From Allobosea sp039673065 (GTDB taxonomy: Bacteria > Pseudomonadota > Alphaproteobacteria > Rhizobiales > Beijerinckiaceae), in NCBI RefSeq assembly GCF_039673065.1, contig NZ_JBDJKW010000014.1, positions 36,825-100,824 on the forward strand: a stretch of DNA of 64,000 bases, in the 5' to 3' direction. Below the pieces are notes generated by a model. The model was not told where the DNA came from. It worked only from the letters and a program-made list of their open reading frames with translations, and did not search any database. Positions 38,217-47,674 of the stretch are shown here, in pieces (the stretch's first letter is position 1; the number at the start of each line of letters is the position of its first letter). Made by a program: the position numbers and the translations under genes.

Positions 38217-39896
38217 TCAGCGCGGCTGCGGCTGCGGCGGCACCCGGTCGAAGCCGATCTCGCGATCGCCGGGATAGGTCAGCCGGTAGGCGACGCGGAT
38301 CTCCTTCTCGGCACCGGGCGCGAGCTCGAAGGTCCAGGCCGAGACGCCGCGCTGGTCGCCCACCTGCTTCTGGGTCGGCGGCGTGGTCTGCGGCAGGGTC
38401 TCGACCGTGATCGCACCCGTCTCCGAGAAGGGGATGCGCTCGCTCACGGTCACGCTCACCGGCCGCGTGTGCAGGCTCTTCACCACGGTGCGGAATTCGC
38501 GCTGGTCGCTGCGGTTCGAGCCGAGCCAGCCCGGCTCGCTCTCGCTGCGGCGCACCGGTGAGCGCGTCACCGTGATGCGGTCGTCGGCGCCGAAGCCGAG
38601 TTCCACCGCCTCGCCCGGCGCCACCAGGCCGAGCCGCCCGCGCCCGACATAGGTGCCGTCGCGGTGCAGATGCACCTCGCCGGGCAGCAGCGGCGCGTCG
38701 GCGTCGTGCGCGAACCGGGCCTGGAGATAGGCGCGCGGGTCCAGCTCAGGCACGGCCTGGGCCGAGAGCGTCGGCGCCTTGGTCGCCTGCGACAGGATCA
38801 CCGCCTTGGACGAGCCGTCGGCCGGCACGCTGACGCGGCCCGGCACCGTGAAGCTCGCCTGATAGGCACCGGCCTCCAGGCTCGCGGTCTGCACCTCGGC
38901 GCGCTGCGGCACGGCGATTGCGGCGCTGTCGGCCATCTCCGCCATCGGCGCGGGGATCGCGCCCGGCGGCCGCGGCGCCTTGCTCAGGCGCTCGCGGGCC
39001 TGCGCCACCACCGGCGGCTCGCGGAAGCCGACGCGCAGCGGGTCGAGCCGCGGCGGCGTGGTGCCCTGGCTGGCGCGGGTGGTGGAGAGCGCGATCAGCG
39101 CGTCCGGCCAGTCCTCGCCGCTGCGCTGGCGCAGCTCGGCGCGGCGGGTGAAGACGAGGGCCGGGGCGCTGCCCTCGGCACCGGTGCTCAGCCGTGCCTC
39201 GTAGACCGGCAGCCAGCTCGCGCCGGCGACGCGGTAGCTCACCGCGACCTCGGCCGCGACCGGCGCCTTGGCCTCGACCGCGATGGCGACGTCGCGGCGC
39301 GGGGCGGCGCCGCGCGGCGCGGCCGGGCGGGCGGCCTCCAGCGCCGCGATCTCGCGGTCGATCTCGGCGCCGCGGCGCTCCAGCGTGGTCAGCTCGCCAT
39401 GGACCTTGACCAGCGCCGTGCCGATCGCGTCGAACACCGCCGGCCAGTCGGCCACCGGCAGCGCCTTGCCGTCGGGGCCGAGCCGCTCCGGCCCGGTGCG
39501 GGCGAAGCGCTCGATCGTGGCGCGCTGGCCCTTCACCGCGGCGATGCGGGTGGCGAGCGTGGCCTTCTCCTCCTCCAGCGCGCGGATCTTGGCGTCGAGC
39601 GTCGCGTCGACGACCGGTCGGGCGTCGCCCGGGACATTGCGCACGTCGACCGCGCCGATGGCGAAGCGGCCGTCGCCGCTGGCCTCGACGCGGATGGAGC
39701 CGGGGTCGACGCTCGCCGGCAGGCCGCGCAGCACGATCTGCGAGGCGCCGGCCATGAGGTCGACCTTGCCGAGGCGCGTGACCACGGCCCCGTCGGGATA
39801 GACGGTGACGCGGTCGATCCGGCTGGCCATCTCGATCTCGCTCGCCCCGGCGAGGCCGGGTGCGACGATGAAGGCTGCGGCGAGTCGGCTTCTCAT
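38217..39896 (-). CDS. MuiA family protein (DUF4140/DUF4139)
   Basis: The 559-residue protein has a signal peptide (MRSRLAAAFIVAPGLAGASE) and an N-terminal DUF4140 domain (RIDRVTVYPDGAVVTRLGKV). A coiled coil lies near residues 85-190 (IRALEEEKATLATRIAAVKG). The large beta-rich DUF4139 domain includes VSYRVAGASWLPVYEARLST and TWTFELAPGAEKEIRVAYRL-like sequence at its end. The family includes mucoidy inhibitor A, and the biochemical role is unknown. It is presumably periplasmic. It converges with the phosphatase gene 7 nt away. Confidence 0.88.
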   Translation of the reverse strand: MRSRLAAAFIVAPGLAGASEIEMASRIDRVTVYPDGAVVTRLGKVDLMAGASQIVLRGLPASVDPGSIRVEASGDGRFAIGAVDVRNVPGDARPVVDATLDAKIRALEEEKATLATRIAAVKGQRATIERFARTGPERLGPDGKALPVADWPAVFDAIGTALVKVHGELTTLERRGAEIDREIAALEAARPAAPRGAAPRRDVAIAVEAKAPVAAEVAVSYRVAGASWLPVYEARLSTGAEGSAPALVFTRRAELRQRSGEDWPDALIALSTTRASQGTTPPRLDPLRVGFREPPVVAQARERLSKAPRPPGAIPAPMAEMADSAAIAVPQRAEVQTASLEAGAYQASFTVPGRVSVPADGSSKAVILSQATKAPTLSAQAVPELDPRAYLQARFAHDADAPLLPGEVHLHRDGTYVGRGRLGLVAPGEAVELGFGADDRITVTRSPVRRSESEPGWLGSNRSDQREFRTVVKSLHTRPVSVTVSERIPFSETGAITVETLPQTTPPTQKQVGDQRGVSAWTFELAPGAEKEIRVAYRLTYPGDREIGFDRVPPQPQPR

Positions 39897-39996
39897 GATC
39901 TCATCCCCTGCTCGGTCACATGGGGCGCGATAAGCGCCGCCGAATTCGGCATGGGGAAGGCGGAAATGGGCCGGAAGCTGGCGACGGCCGGCCCGG

Positions 39997-40902
39997 TTAC
40001 TGGCGCAGCCGGGCGCTGGCGACGGGTTTCATGCGTACCGCCAGGACGTTACGCAGCTCCGTGGTCCGCCGCACCGGATCGAGCACCTCGGCGTCGATGC
40101 CGTGGCGCCAGGCGAGGTCGCGGCGGGCGGGGCTGCGGTCGAGCGTCTCGAGATCGGCGATCCAGGCCTGTTCCGCCTCGGCGTCGTGGCAGAAGCCCTC
40201 GCGCACCAGCAGCCCGTCGCCGCGCCGCAGGATCGCGGCGAGCTGGCCGAGCGAGAATTCGGGATGGTACTGCACGCCCCAGAACGTGCCGCCCTGATGC
40301 ACGATCTCGGCGGCCTGCACCGGCGCCAGCGCATTGCCGGCGAGCACCCGCGCGCCCGGCGGCGGCGCGACAACGGCGTCGAGATGGATGGCGGGCGCGT
40401 CGAAGGCGGAAGGGCGGCCGGCGAGCAGCGGGTGGCCGCGCCCTGCCTCGGTACGGGTGATGGCGCGGGCGAAGCCGACCTCGCGGCCCTTCGGGTTCTC
40501 GGCGACGGTGCCGCCGGCCGCCACCGCTGCGACCTGCAGGCCCCAGCACGAGCCGAAGCAGGGCGTCCCGCTGGCGTAGATCGCCCGCATCAGCGCGATC
40601 TGGCGGGTGACCGCCTCCTCCAGCTGGTAGATGTGCAGCGAGGAGCCGGTGAGGAAGATGCCGTCATAGGAGGCGAGGTCGGCGCCGGCCGGCAGGCTGG
40701 CATCGGCATCGGCCGGGCAGCAGATCTCGGCGGTCGACGCCGGCTCGATCCGGCGCAGCTCGGCGGCGTAGGCTTCCGAGGCGGTCAGGCCGTAGCCGCG
40801 GGCATGGTCGTCGCGCTGCTCGCGGGTATAGCCGTCGACGACGAGCAGGCGCAGCGGCCGCGCGAGCGGCGTGACGGGCGAGGCGGCGGCGGTCGGCGTC
40901 AT
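39997..40902 (-). CDS. Class I glutamine amidotransferase-like protein
   Basis: The 301-residue protein has the triad of class I GATases: Cys in TPCFGSCWGLQVAAVAAGG, His and Glu in FWGVQYHPEFSLGQLAAIL. N-terminal LRLLVVDGYTREQRDDHARG and YDGIFLTGSSLHIYQLEEAV fit a GMP synthase-like glutaminase domain acting alone. No synthase domain follows, so it may hydrolyse gamma-glutamyl amides, as PuuD-like or GatD-like enzymes do. The ATG at 40902 begins MTPTAAASPV. Substrate unknown. Confidence 0.86.
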   Translation of the reverse strand: MTPTAAASPVTPLARPLRLLVVDGYTREQRDDHARGYGLTASEAYAAELRRIEPASTAEICCPADADASLPAGADLASYDGIFLTGSSLHIYQLEEAVTRQIALMRAIYASGTPCFGSCWGLQVAAVAAGGTVAENPKGREVGFARAITRTEAGRGHPLLAGRPSAFDAPAIHLDAVVAPPPGARVLAGNALAPVQAAEIVHQGGTFWGVQYHPEFSLGQLAAILRRGDGLLVREGFCHDAEAEQAWIADLETLDRSPARRDLAWRHGIDAEVLDPVRRTTELRNVLAVRMKPVASARLRQ

Positions 40903-41017
40903 GCTGGGCCCTCTTGCACGGCCTTGCGCCCGGCGACGGGCGGCCTTGCGCGCCATCTCATAGGAGAACCGGGCCGCGCAAGGCTATTGATGGCGCAACC
41001 CTTACAGGAAGCGAGCC

Positions 41018-41923
41018 TTGCAACCGGTCCAATCCCTGCCGCAGCGCGCCTGGGGCAATGCCTATCTCATGCTGGTGCTGACGACCCTGATGTGGGGCGG
41101 CAACGCCGTGGCGAGCCGCCTCGCCGTCGGCGAGATCTCGCCCATGGCGCTGACCTCGATGCGCTGGATCTTCGTCTGCGCCGTGCTGCCCTATGCGATG
41201 CGGGCCGAGCTGCGGCGCTACTGGCCGGTGCTGAAGCGGCACCGTCTGCAGATCGTGCTGCTCGGCACCTTCGGCTTCACGGCGTTCAATGCGCTGATGT
41301 ATGTGGCGGCGCATTCGACCACGGCCGTGAATATCGGCATTCTCCAGGGCTCGATCCCGGTCTTCGTTCTGCTCGGGGCGCTGCTCTTCTTCGGCACGCC
41401 CATCGGACTTTTGCAGGCGATCGGAGTCGCGGTGACGATCCTCGGCGTGGTGGTGACGGCGAGCCAGGGCAGCTTCGAGACGCTGATGCACCTCACCTTC
41501 GTGCCCGGCGACATCTGGATGATCATCGCCTGCCTGTTCTATGCCGGCTACACGGTCGGCATCCGCAACCGGCCGCCGGTGCCGGGGCTGGTGTTCTTCA
41601 CCACGCTGGCGATGGTGGCCTGCGTCATCTCGCTGCCGCTGCTCGGCTACGAGGTGGCCACCGGCCATTTCATCTGGCCGAGCTGGAAGGGCTGGCTGAT
41701 CCTCGCCTATGTGGTGATCGGCCCCTCGATCCTGTCGCAGCTCTTCTTCATGCGGGCGGTCGAGCTGATCGGGCCGGGGCGCTCGGGCGTCTTCGTCAAC
41801 CTGGTGCCGGTCTTCGCGCCGCTGCTGGCGGTGCTGATCCTCGGCGAGCACGTCGCGCTCTATCACGGGCTGGCGCTGGCGCTGGTGCTGGGCGGCATCT
41901 GGATCGCCGAACGCCGCCGCTGA
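41018..41923 (+). CDS. EamA/DMT family transporter
   Basis: The 301-residue protein has ten predicted transmembrane helices in two EamA repeats. The first begins AYLMLVLTTLMWGGNAVASR and the second IWMIIACLFYAGYTVGIRNR. PVFAPLLAVLILGEHVALYH near the end is a classic EamA motif. The start is TTG at 41018, preceded by AGGAAGCG, which makes a good ribosome-binding site. It probably exports a metabolite or amino acid, with no substrate evidence. It is divergent from the amidotransferase gene. Confidence 0.9.
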   Translation: MQPVQSLPQRAWGNAYLMLVLTTLMWGGNAVASRLAVGEISPMALTSMRWIFVCAVLPYAMRAELRRYWPVLKRHRLQIVLLGTFGFTAFNALMYVAAHSTTAVNIGILQGSIPVFVLLGALLFFGTPIGLLQAIGVAVTILGVVVTASQGSFETLMHLTFVPGDIWMIIACLFYAGYTVGIRNRPPVPGLVFFTTLAMVACVISLPLLGYEVATGHFIWPSWKGWLILAYVVIGPSILSQLFFMRAVELIGPGRSGVFVNLVPVFAPLLAVLILGEHVALYHGLALALVLGGIWIAERRR

Positions 41924-41944
41924 GGCGTTCGGCTTTCGCGTAGC

Positions 41945-42112
41945 GGCGCTCCGGCAGCTTCGCGCCGTCATGGCCGGGGTGCCGTTCCGGCGCGCACGTC
42001 CGCGAGGCAATGACGCCGGATGGACTACAGACTGCATCGAGCCGGCGGCGCGCCGTCGGCACCGTGGTCATGGCCCCGCCTTTTCGCTCATGCGGAGCCC
42101 GGAATGACGCGG
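41945..42112. repeat. Degenerate palindromic intergenic repeat region
   Basis: Between the EamA and beta-lactamase genes, the stretch near 41967 (GTCATGGCCGGGG) and AGCCCGGAATGACGC near 42096 carry the same ends as the element at 47518-47662. They are more diverged and spaced differently. No coding frame is supported. Confidence 0.4.
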
Positions 42113-42125
42113 AGGGCGTCGCCCC

Positions 42126-43133
42126 TCAGCGCAGGCTCGCCACCGCCAGGCGGGCGACGGCGGCATGGGCGGCCTCGCGGGCTTCGGGGCTGGCCGTCGA
42201 GCCGGCGAGGTAGACCGCGACCGCGAAGCGCCGGCCGTTCGGCAGCACGACGATGCCGATGTCGTTGGTGGCGTGGTTGAGGCCGGCGGCGCTCGGGCCG
42301 AGCCCGGTCTTGTGGATCAGCCGGGCGCCGGCGGGCAGGCCGGCCTTGAGGCGCTTCGGGCCAGACTTGGTCTCGGTGGCGATGCGCTCGACCAGCGCGG
42401 CATGGGCCGGCTCGCGCAGCCAGGTGCCCTTGGCCATCGCCTCGAGGAAGGCGACGGACGCCTCCGGCGTGGCGGCGTCGCGGCGGTCGTTCAGCGAGGC
42501 CGCCAGACGCTGGCGCCGCTCGGCCTCGGGCACCGCCAGCACGCGGGCGCGGAAGGCCTTGCGGTCGATCGCCTCCTGCGGGCCGTAGCCCGGCAGGCCG
42601 AGGATCTCCGGCTGGAAGACGCGCTCGTAGCGGTCGATCGAGATGCCCTCGATGCCGCCGTCGCGCAGCATCCGCGTTACCGCCTGCGGCCCGCCGGCGA
42701 GGCGCATCAGCAGGTCGGCGGCGGTGTTGTCGCTGTCGCCGGTGGCGCGGCGGACCAGATCGCGCAGCGGGAAGTCCTGGCGCTCGCCGCGGAAGCCGTC
42801 GGCGATCGGGCTGTGATAGAGCGAGAGATCGGCGCGGGTCACGGTGACCGGCTGGTCGAGCTTGAGCTTGCCGGCCTCGACCGCCTGCAGGACCGTGAAG
42901 GCCAGCGGCAGCTTGAAGACGCTCTGCATCGGGAAGGGCTCGCCGCCGCGATGCGACCAGCGCGTGCGGTCCGCGAGATCGATCAGCGCCACGCCGAGCC
43001 GGCCCTGCGACGCCTTCTCGATAGCCCCGATGCCGGCGTCGAGCTTCGCCTTGTCCCAATCGGCCCGGGCGGGCAGGGCGGCCGGCAAGGCGGTGAGCAT
43101 GGCGGCAGCGGCGAGAGCGGCGAGACGGGCCAT
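42126..43133 (-). CDS. bla: Class A beta-lactamase
   Basis: The 335-residue precursor has a signal peptide (cleavage near residue 24). It contains the serine beta-lactamase motifs S71-V-F-K74, S134-D-N136 and HKTG. In the omega loop IDRYERVFQ, E170 aligns with Ambler Glu166, and Gln174 replaces the usual Asn170. The long insert-rich form resembles subclass A2 (PER/CfxA-like). It should hydrolyse a beta-lactam in the periplasm, with the spectrum unknown. No ampR-type regulator is adjacent, and composition matches the genome, so it looks chromosomal rather than recently acquired. Confidence 0.9.
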   Translation of the reverse strand: MARLAALAAAAMLTALPAALPARADWDKAKLDAGIGAIEKASQGRLGVALIDLADRTRWSHRGGEPFPMQSVFKLPLAFTVLQAVEAGKLKLDQPVTVTRADLSLYHSPIADGFRGERQDFPLRDLVRRATGDSDNTAADLLMRLAGGPQAVTRMLRDGGIEGISIDRYERVFQPEILGLPGYGPQEAIDRKAFRARVLAVPEAERRQRLAASLNDRRDAATPEASVAFLEAMAKGTWLREPAHAALVERIATETKSGPKRLKAGLPAGARLIHKTGLGPSAAGLNHATNDIGIVVLPNGRRFAVAVYLAGSTASPEAREAAHAAVARLAVASLR

Positions 43134-43339
43134 CGGGGCATCTTTCTCCGGAAGAGGGCGGCGACAAAGGAGCCCGCGATTGCGGCATGGGCTGGGCGCA
43201 CGCGGTGGTGAGCGATTGCGGAGATATGCAACCTATGGTAGCATTTTCGCCTTAGGGTTTCGTTAACCGTGTCTCCGGCTCCGCCGCGCGGCCCCGCCCG
43301 CCCGTCTGCGCCGGCCACCGCTTCGGGGGGAGTGAGACG

Positions 43340-44803
43340 ATGTCCGACGGCAACTCGCCACATGTCGATATCGCAGGTTCCGTCTGGGCCGGCATCGCCA
43401 AGGACGGACGACTCAAGCTGATCGGCGGCGCCATGCTGCTCGTTCAGGCCGCGACCGCAGCCCTCAGCTTCGCCAAGGGCAGTCCCGAGATCGCGATCTT
43501 CGGCGCGGTCGCCGTGCTGGCCTTCATGCTCCTGCTGACGGTCTTCATCGCGATCAGCTCCGGGGCGCCCGAATATCGCCGGCTCGGCGGTTTCATGCTC
43601 TGGTCGGTGGTGCTCGCCTTCGTCTCGTCTATCGCGCTGCTGCTGGCCTCCTATTTCGGCTGCTGGCCGGCCGGGCTCGGTGGCCATTGCAAGCAGAGCG
43701 TGCGCTTCGTCCGCGGCACCATCACGGACGTGCCCAACCGCGACAAGATGGATTTCAACGTCGCCTATGACGGCGTCGTGTTCGGCGGCTACGACACCAA
43801 CCGCTCCGAGTTCAACTTCGTGGTCTTCGAAATCCCGCCACATCAGAGCGAACTCGGCTTCTGGGCGGCGACCAAGCGCGTGAAGGCCAGGGGGCCTGCG
43901 GGCACCAGGTCGGCGGAACCGGCCAATCCCGCGGTGTCCCAGGCACCAGCCTCTCCTCAAAGTGCCGCCGCCGAAAAGGACGAGGTCGAAGACCTGAGCA
44001 TCCGCGTGCCCGTCGCTTGCATCGCCTCGTTCTTTGCGAGCGGGAAGCCGATCTCCTGGTCTTACCGGAACGAAAGCACCGAAGCCGATCGGGGGCCGGG
44101 CCTGTCACAGCCTGCCCTCTATGACGGCGAACGCCTCGTCGGCACCATTCTCAACAGGAGCCGCGTCCAGTGCCAGGGCGGCGCCGCGGCAGATCGCGCC
44201 CGCTTCGGTTGGCTGCAGCGGTTCCTGCCCGTCTCGCAGGCCTTCGCCCAGTCACCGACAGCGCCACCGGCGGAGCCGCCCGCCGAAGTGCGCGAGGCCA
44301 TCCCCAATCTCGGCAATGACGATCTCGCCGTGCGTCGCTCGGCGCGGGAAGCGCTGGCCGGTGCCTCCGTCGAAGCCGTGCCGCCGCTGCTCGAGGCGAT
44401 GCGGACCCGGCCCGACGACTACCGGCTCCAGCTTGGCGGCAGCATCGCGCTGACCGAGATGCTCCGTCGCAACAAGGCCGATGCGGCGCGGATCGCGCCG
44501 CTCCTCGGCAAGCCCGAGGATCGCGCCCTGCTGCTGAACGCGGCCGGGGCGCCTGACCGGACGCTGCGGATCTATGCCAGCGAATTCCTCTACGATCTCG
44601 GCGACCCGACGGTGGCGCGCGAGGCGGTGGCGCTGGCGGCCCGGACCGGCGATGAGAACGGGCGCTACAACCTGCTGCTGGTCGCGCAGGGCGGCTGGCA
44701 CAAGCTCAGCGCGGCGCAGAAGCAGGATGCCGCGGGCGACCTCGCCGCGGCGCGGCAGAACGCCGGCCCGATGACGCAGAAACTCTTCGAGAAACTGAAC
44801 TAG
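43340..44803 (+). CDS. Membrane protein of unknown function with C-terminal HEAT-like repeats
   Basis: The 487-residue protein has three N-terminal transmembrane helices between about residues 25 and 120 (for example AIFGAVAVLAFMLLLTVFIA). A beta-rich, Pro/Ala-linked middle follows. The C-terminal 170 residues look like two or three HEAT-like helical repeats (DLAVRRSAREALAGASVEAV, ALLLNAAGAPDRTLRIYASE). I do not recognise the whole. The HEAT-like part should be extracytoplasmic or cytosolic depending on topology, which cannot be decided. It stands alone, divergent from the beta-lactamase gene. Confidence 0.72.
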   Translation: MSDGNSPHVDIAGSVWAGIAKDGRLKLIGGAMLLVQAATAALSFAKGSPEIAIFGAVAVLAFMLLLTVFIAISSGAPEYRRLGGFMLWSVVLAFVSSIALLLASYFGCWPAGLGGHCKQSVRFVRGTITDVPNRDKMDFNVAYDGVVFGGYDTNRSEFNFVVFEIPPHQSELGFWAATKRVKARGPAGTRSAEPANPAVSQAPASPQSAAAEKDEVEDLSIRVPVACIASFFASGKPISWSYRNESTEADRGPGLSQPALYDGERLVGTILNRSRVQCQGGAAADRARFGWLQRFLPVSQAFAQSPTAPPAEPPAEVREAIPNLGNDDLAVRRSAREALAGASVEAVPPLLEAMRTRPDDYRLQLGGSIALTEMLRRNKADAARIAPLLGKPEDRALLLNAAGAPDRTLRIYASEFLYDLGDPTVAREAVALAARTGDENGRYNLLLVAQGGWHKLSAAQKQDAAGDLAAARQNAGPMTQKLFEKLN

Positions 44804-44958
44804 CGCGTCGCGGCGCGGCCTTAGGGCCCGCCGCACGCCGGCGATCGCGCTTCCGTACCCCGCCCACATGACGGAGCGGACGACAGCCCGCCTGCGCGCG
44901 GCTGCGTCCGCACGGGAACGCGCATGCCTGCCGCGGGCATTGCGGCTGAAGCAGGGGA

Positions 44959-45804
44959 ATGTCGATGTTCACCGTGAAGAAGCACAGGCTGGCCGCAGCG
45001 GGCGGCACTGTTCCGCTCGTCAAGTCGGCCAACACCGGCGGGACGCTCGCCCCGCAATTCCTGGTGGTCCACTACACGGCGAGCGGGCCGGGCGCCGACA
45101 TCGCCGGCTATTTCGCCAAACCGGCAGCGAAGGTCTCGGCCCATCTCGTCATCGGCCGCGACGGCAGCGTGACCCAGTGCGTTCCCTTCGACATGGTGGG
45201 CTGGCATGCCGGCAAGAGCCGCTGGATCGACCGCAAGGGCAAGCTGCACGAGGGGCTGAACCGCAACGCGATCGGCATCGAGATCGAGAACTGGGGCAAG
45301 CTGAAGCGTGTCGGCAATGGCTGGGTCTCGTGGACCGGCGCCAGCGTCGATCCGGCGCGGGTGATCGAGGCGCGGCATCGGCTGGGGGGCCCGATGGCCG
45401 GCTGGGAGGTCTTCACCGAGGCGCAGATCGAGGCGACGCTGCAGGCGGCCCTGGCGATCTGCGAGGCCTATGGCATCGAGGAGATCCTCGGCCATGACGA
45501 TATTTCCTATCCCCACAAGACCGATCCGGGCCCGGCCTGGGACATGGCGTCCTTCCGGGCGCGGGTGCAGGGGCGGGCGGAGGACGGGGCAGGGACGCTG
45601 GTGGTGCGCTCGCTGACCGGGCTCAACCTGCGCGCCGGCGCCGGCATCGAGCACGCCCTGCTGCGGCCGGAGCCGCTTCCCGACGGAACGAAGGTCATGC
45701 TGCACGAGCGCGACGGGCAATGGTGCCTGGTCACCGTGCTCGACAAGGCCGGCAAGCCCGCGGTGACGGGCTGGGTGCACGGCGGGTTCCTTTACGAGGT
45801 CTGA
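44959..45804 (+). CDS. N-acetylmuramoyl-L-alanine amidase (Amidase_2) with C-terminal SH3-like domain
   Basis: The 281-residue protein has an Amidase_2/AmpD-type fold. Zinc ligands appear in FLVVHYTASG, then GWHAGKSRW and ILGHDDISYPHKTDPG. NRNAIGIEIENWG is the typical central strand. The last 75 residues (TLVVRSLTGLNLRAGAGIEH through GWVHGGFL) form a bacterial SH3 module. No clear signal peptide is seen, so it may be a cytosolic recycling enzyme or come from a prophage lysin lineage. No phage genes are nearby. It converges with serA. Confidence 0.88.
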   Translation: MSMFTVKKHRLAAAGGTVPLVKSANTGGTLAPQFLVVHYTASGPGADIAGYFAKPAAKVSAHLVIGRDGSVTQCVPFDMVGWHAGKSRWIDRKGKLHEGLNRNAIGIEIENWGKLKRVGNGWVSWTGASVDPARVIEARHRLGGPMAGWEVFTEAQIEATLQAALAICEAYGIEEILGHDDISYPHKTDPGPAWDMASFRARVQGRAEDGAGTLVVRSLTGLNLRAGAGIEHALLRPEPLPDGTKVMLHERDGQWCLVTVLDKAGKPAVTGWVHGGFLYEV

Positions 45805-45857
45805 CGGCCATCGCCGCCCGTGCCGCAGACTGCGGCGCGGGCGGCGATACAGACGTG

Positions 45858-47447
45858 TCAGAAGCGCAGGCGGCGGGCGCGCTTGACCATCGGGATCTCG
45901 TGGATCCGGGCCAGCAGCTCGTCGGAGATCGCCTCGTCGACCGAGACGTAGCAGATCGCGTCGCCGCCCGGCGCGTTGCGGCCGAGCGAGAAGGTCGCGA
46001 CGTTGACGCCGGCCTGGCCGAGCAGCGAGCCGAACTGGCCGATGAAGCCCGGCTTGTCGGCGTTGCGCACATAGAGCATGTGCGGCGCGAACTCGGCATC
46101 GACCGCGATCGAGCGGATCTCGACGATGCGCGGCTTGCCGTCCTGGAAGACGGTGCCGGCGGCGTCGCGCGGCATGTCCTCGGCCTCGACCACGATCTTG
46201 ATGCGGCTTTCGAGATTGGCCGCGGCCTCGCGGGTCAGCTCCTCGACGACGATGCCCTTCTCGCGGGCGATCAGCGCCGCGTTGACCATGTTGATCTCGG
46301 AGAGGAAGGGCCGCAGCACGCCGGTGATCGCGGCGGCCGAGATCGCCTTGAGGTTGAGCGCGGCGACGGCGCCCTCGTACTCGATGCGGATGCCCTTGAT
46401 CGGCGCCTCGGTGAGCTGGCCGAGGAAGGAGCCGAGCTTCTCGGCGAGGTCGACGAAGGGCTTGATGCGCGGGGCTTCCTCGGCCGAGATCGAGGGGAAG
46501 TTGACCGCGTTGGTGATGGCGCCCTTGAGCAGGTAGTCGCTCATCTGCTCGGCGACCTGCAGGGCGACGTTCTCCTGCGCCTCGTTGGTGCTCGCGCCGA
46601 GATGCGGGGTGCAGACCACGTTCTCCAGGCCGAAGAGCGGGTTCGTCTCGGCGGGCTCGACCGAGAACACGTCGAAGGCGGCGCCGGCGACATGGCCGGA
46701 CTTGATCATCTCCGCCAGCGCCTGCTCGTCGACCAGCCCGCCGCGGGCGCAGTTGACGATGCGCACGCCCTTCTTGGTCTTGGCGAGGTTCTCGGCCGAG
46801 AGCACGTTCTTCGTCTTCTCGGTCATCGGCACGTGCAGGGTGATGAAGTCGGCGCGGCGCAGCAATTCGTCGAGCTCGACCTTCTCGACGCCGAGCGCCA
46901 CGGCGCGTTCCGGCGAGAGATAGGGGTCGAAGGCGACGACGCGCATCTTCAGGCCGATGGCGCGCTCGGCGACGATCGAGCCGATATTGCCGCAGCCGAT
47001 CAGGCCGAGCGTCTTGGCGGTGATCTCGACGCCCATGAAGCGGTTCTTCTCCCACTTCCCGGCCTGGGTCGAGAGATCGGCCGCCGGGATCTGGCGGGCG
47101 AGCGCGAACATCATGGCGATGGCGTGCTCGGCGGTGGTGATCGAGTTGCCGAAGGGCGTGTTCATCACGATGACGCCGCGGGCGGTGGCGGCGGGGATGT
47201 CGACATTGTCGACGCCGATGCCGGCGCGGCCGATCACCTTGAGGTTCGTCGCCTGCTCGAGCAGCTTGGCGGTGGCCTTGGTGGCGGAGCGGATGGCGAG
47301 GCCGTCATACTGGCCGATGAGCTGGCTGAGCTTCTCCTTGTCCTTGCCGAGGGCGGGATCGAAGGTCACGTCGATGCCGCGATCCTTGAAGATCTGCACG
47401 GCGGCGGGGGAGAGGGCGTCGGAAATCAGGACCTTGGGGGCGGGCAT
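45858..47447 (-). CDS. serA: D-3-phosphoglycerate dehydrogenase (long form)
   Basis: SerA starts L-serine synthesis by oxidising 3-phosphoglycerate. The 529-residue long form begins MPAPKVLISDALSPAAVQIF. The nucleotide fold has TLGLIGCGNIGSIVAERAIG. Catalytic Arg, Glu and His are seen in NCARGGLVDEQALAE, FSVEPAETN and TPHLGASTNEAQENV. An intervening allosteric domain and a C-terminal ACT domain (ADKPGFIGQFGSLLGQAGVN) follow, so serine feedback is likely. It lies 227 nt downstream of serC, with a long palindromic repeat in between. Confidence 0.97.
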   Translation of the reverse strand: MPAPKVLISDALSPAAVQIFKDRGIDVTFDPALGKDKEKLSQLIGQYDGLAIRSATKATAKLLEQATNLKVIGRAGIGVDNVDIPAATARGVIVMNTPFGNSITTAEHAIAMMFALARQIPAADLSTQAGKWEKNRFMGVEITAKTLGLIGCGNIGSIVAERAIGLKMRVVAFDPYLSPERAVALGVEKVELDELLRRADFITLHVPMTEKTKNVLSAENLAKTKKGVRIVNCARGGLVDEQALAEMIKSGHVAGAAFDVFSVEPAETNPLFGLENVVCTPHLGASTNEAQENVALQVAEQMSDYLLKGAITNAVNFPSISAEEAPRIKPFVDLAEKLGSFLGQLTEAPIKGIRIEYEGAVAALNLKAISAAAITGVLRPFLSEINMVNAALIAREKGIVVEELTREAAANLESRIKIVVEAEDMPRDAAGTVFQDGKPRIVEIRSIAVDAEFAPHMLYVRNADKPGFIGQFGSLLGQAGVNVATFSLGRNAPGGDAICYVSVDEAISDELLARIHEIPMVKRARRLRF

Positions 47448-47517
47448 GGGAAGCTCCGGCTTGCGCCGCGCTGCACGAGGAGCGTTTCGGCGCCGGGAAG
47501 GGGGAGGAACCGCTACC

Positions 47518-47662
47518 GTCATTCCGGGGCAGCGCGCAGCGCTGAGCCCGGAACCCATGAACACGATGGTTCGAAATATGGGCTCGACAGTCTCGCTTTC
47601 GATGGAAATGTCGTGGTCATGGGTTCCGGGCTCGCGGGCTTTCGCCCGCGCCCCGGAATGAC
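47518..47662. repeat. Long palindromic intergenic repeat between serC and serA
   Basis: The 145-bp element has 13-bp perfect inverted ends (GTCATTCCGGGGC at 47518-47530, GCCCCGGAATGAC at 47650-47662). Inner 17-bp perfect arms lie at 47544-47560 and 47617-47633. The core between them is about 56 bp. A half-copy with the same 17-bp arm is at 34609. Transcribed as part of a serC-serA message, it would form a long stem. Confidence 0.8.
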
Positions 47663-47674
47663 AGGGTGAAGCGC

